Positions 63,210 to 64,000 of a DNA stretch of 64,000 nt are shown in pieces. The stretch is taken from assembly GCA_018697195.1 (NCBI GenBank), contig CM031858.1, forward strand, positions 105,809,975 to 105,873,974, written 5' to 3'. A model generated the notes under the pieces. The model was not told the origin of the DNA. It did not search any database and saw only the letters and a list, made by a program, of their open reading frames with translations. Numbering within the stretch: the first letter of the stretch is position 1; each line of letters starts with the position of its first letter. A program made the position numbers and the translations under genes. Origin of the DNA: Certhia americana (taxonomy: Eukaryota > Chordata > Aves > Passeriformes > Certhiidae).

Positions 63210-64000
63210 GTAAGTCTTACACTGGGGAATCAAGTGCTGAATTTTGTACTAATACACACTCCTCAGGAGCCAGGGATTTTAATTTATTTTTCTTGGTTCT
63301 GGCATTCAATACAATACAAAGTTTGTCACAGATAGCTTCCCTTAGTTGCTCAATATTTAAAACTGAGAGGTGATTTCTGAAGAATCTGATTTGCAAAAAA
63401 ATCAGGTCACCACTAGGTCAAATTTATGCAGAACCACTGGCCAAATATAAGTTTTATACAAATATGATTTTTGTAATACCCAAGAAGAGAAAGATTTCCA
63501 AGTAATGAAAATAGCTTTCTGGTATAAACAACTTACAAACTAAGCAGGTATTTCCTGCAGCATTTATAGTTCAGATCTTGAAGCCCCAGAATTTTACATG
63601 AGAACCAGAAAACTGATTTGCACTGACTAAACAAAAATAAATTATACTAACTTTTTGTCATTTATAGTTCATAGTTCTTGTAAGCAATTGAGATAACAGA
63701 TCAGGCTTCAGGCTTTTAAAATCCTTTAGCTGTATAAAGTACTTTGTTAACCCTTATAAAGACATTGCTTTAAGAGTATCACTTTTAATGTGAATTTGCC
63801 TTTCAACCTAAGCTATTTTGGCATAATATGTAAAAACAGATGGGTCAGCTAGTGCTGCCAAAATTTTGATGAGTGATTTTTTTTCTTTTTTCGCTCTAAA
63901 TTTTTTAGGTCCAATATAGTATCGATGGTGATATAAAGTAGCTTCAGTGTCAACAGAACATACCTATCAATACAGTCTGTGGAATAATTTACCATTCCTG
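63210..64000 (+). other. GREB1L: GREB1L intron 9, start only
   Basis: The phase-1 intron continues past the right edge. An acceptor-like T-rich stretch ending TTTTTTAG at about 63909 is followed by a stop in the required frame, so it is not taken as exon 10. Confidence 0.85.

Noticed and set aside
63880..63940. T-rich acceptor-like site that might begin GREB1L exon 10
   Set aside because: The required phase-1 frame meets a TAG within three codons, and the expected conserved sequence after the split Gly codon is absent.

Overview
This is vertebrate genomic DNA, most likely from a bird. It is AT-rich, CpG-poor and low in repeats. It carries a CR1 LINE whose 3' end has the bird-type short CATAGAAT-like (reverse ATTCTATG) terminus. 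The only protein-coding gene I can identify is the 5' coding part of GREB1L (GREB1-like, the retinoic-acid-responsive paralogue of the oestrogen-induced GREB1), read on the + strand. The single assembly gap is 8 Ns inside an ATAAAT microsatellite at 11.67 kb.

Layout. From 1 to 43214 I find no supportable coding exon. This stretch fits a long 5' intron and/or the upstream flank of GREB1L. It holds the ATAAAT array (11.6 kb), a GATA/TA tract (14.0 kb), a small isolated CpG-rich patch ending in a splice-donor-like site (27.66-27.85 kb, a candidate 5' exon or alternative promoter), a perfect 11-bp-arm palindrome (34.03 kb), a rearranged CR1 fragment on the - strand (35.18-35.95 kb) and several homopolymer runs of 21-26 nt. 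From 43215 to 63209 nine GREB1L coding exons follow one another with GT-AG introns: 43218-43374, 43670-43867, 50938-51114, 53340-53516, 55431-55553, 58768-58905, 60761-60898, 61233-61352 and 63072-63209. They give 455 complete codons from the initiator Met, and the reading frame stays open at every join. The rest of the protein, including the C-terminal glycosyltransferase-like region known for the family, lies beyond the right edge.

Two features of the gene model stand out. Every intron found interrupts a codon after its first base (phase 1), so every internal exon is a multiple of three and could be skipped or included without breaking the frame. Within intron 7 there is also an unassigned 81-nt segment (60986-61066) with a strong acceptor, a usable donor and only one open frame, the one that matches phase 1-1. 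It is a good candidate for an extra cassette exon of GREB1L.

Nothing bacterial, viral, CRISPR-like or operonic is present, and I did not identify a new multi-gene system. Most short open frames in the window are chance reading frames in introns.
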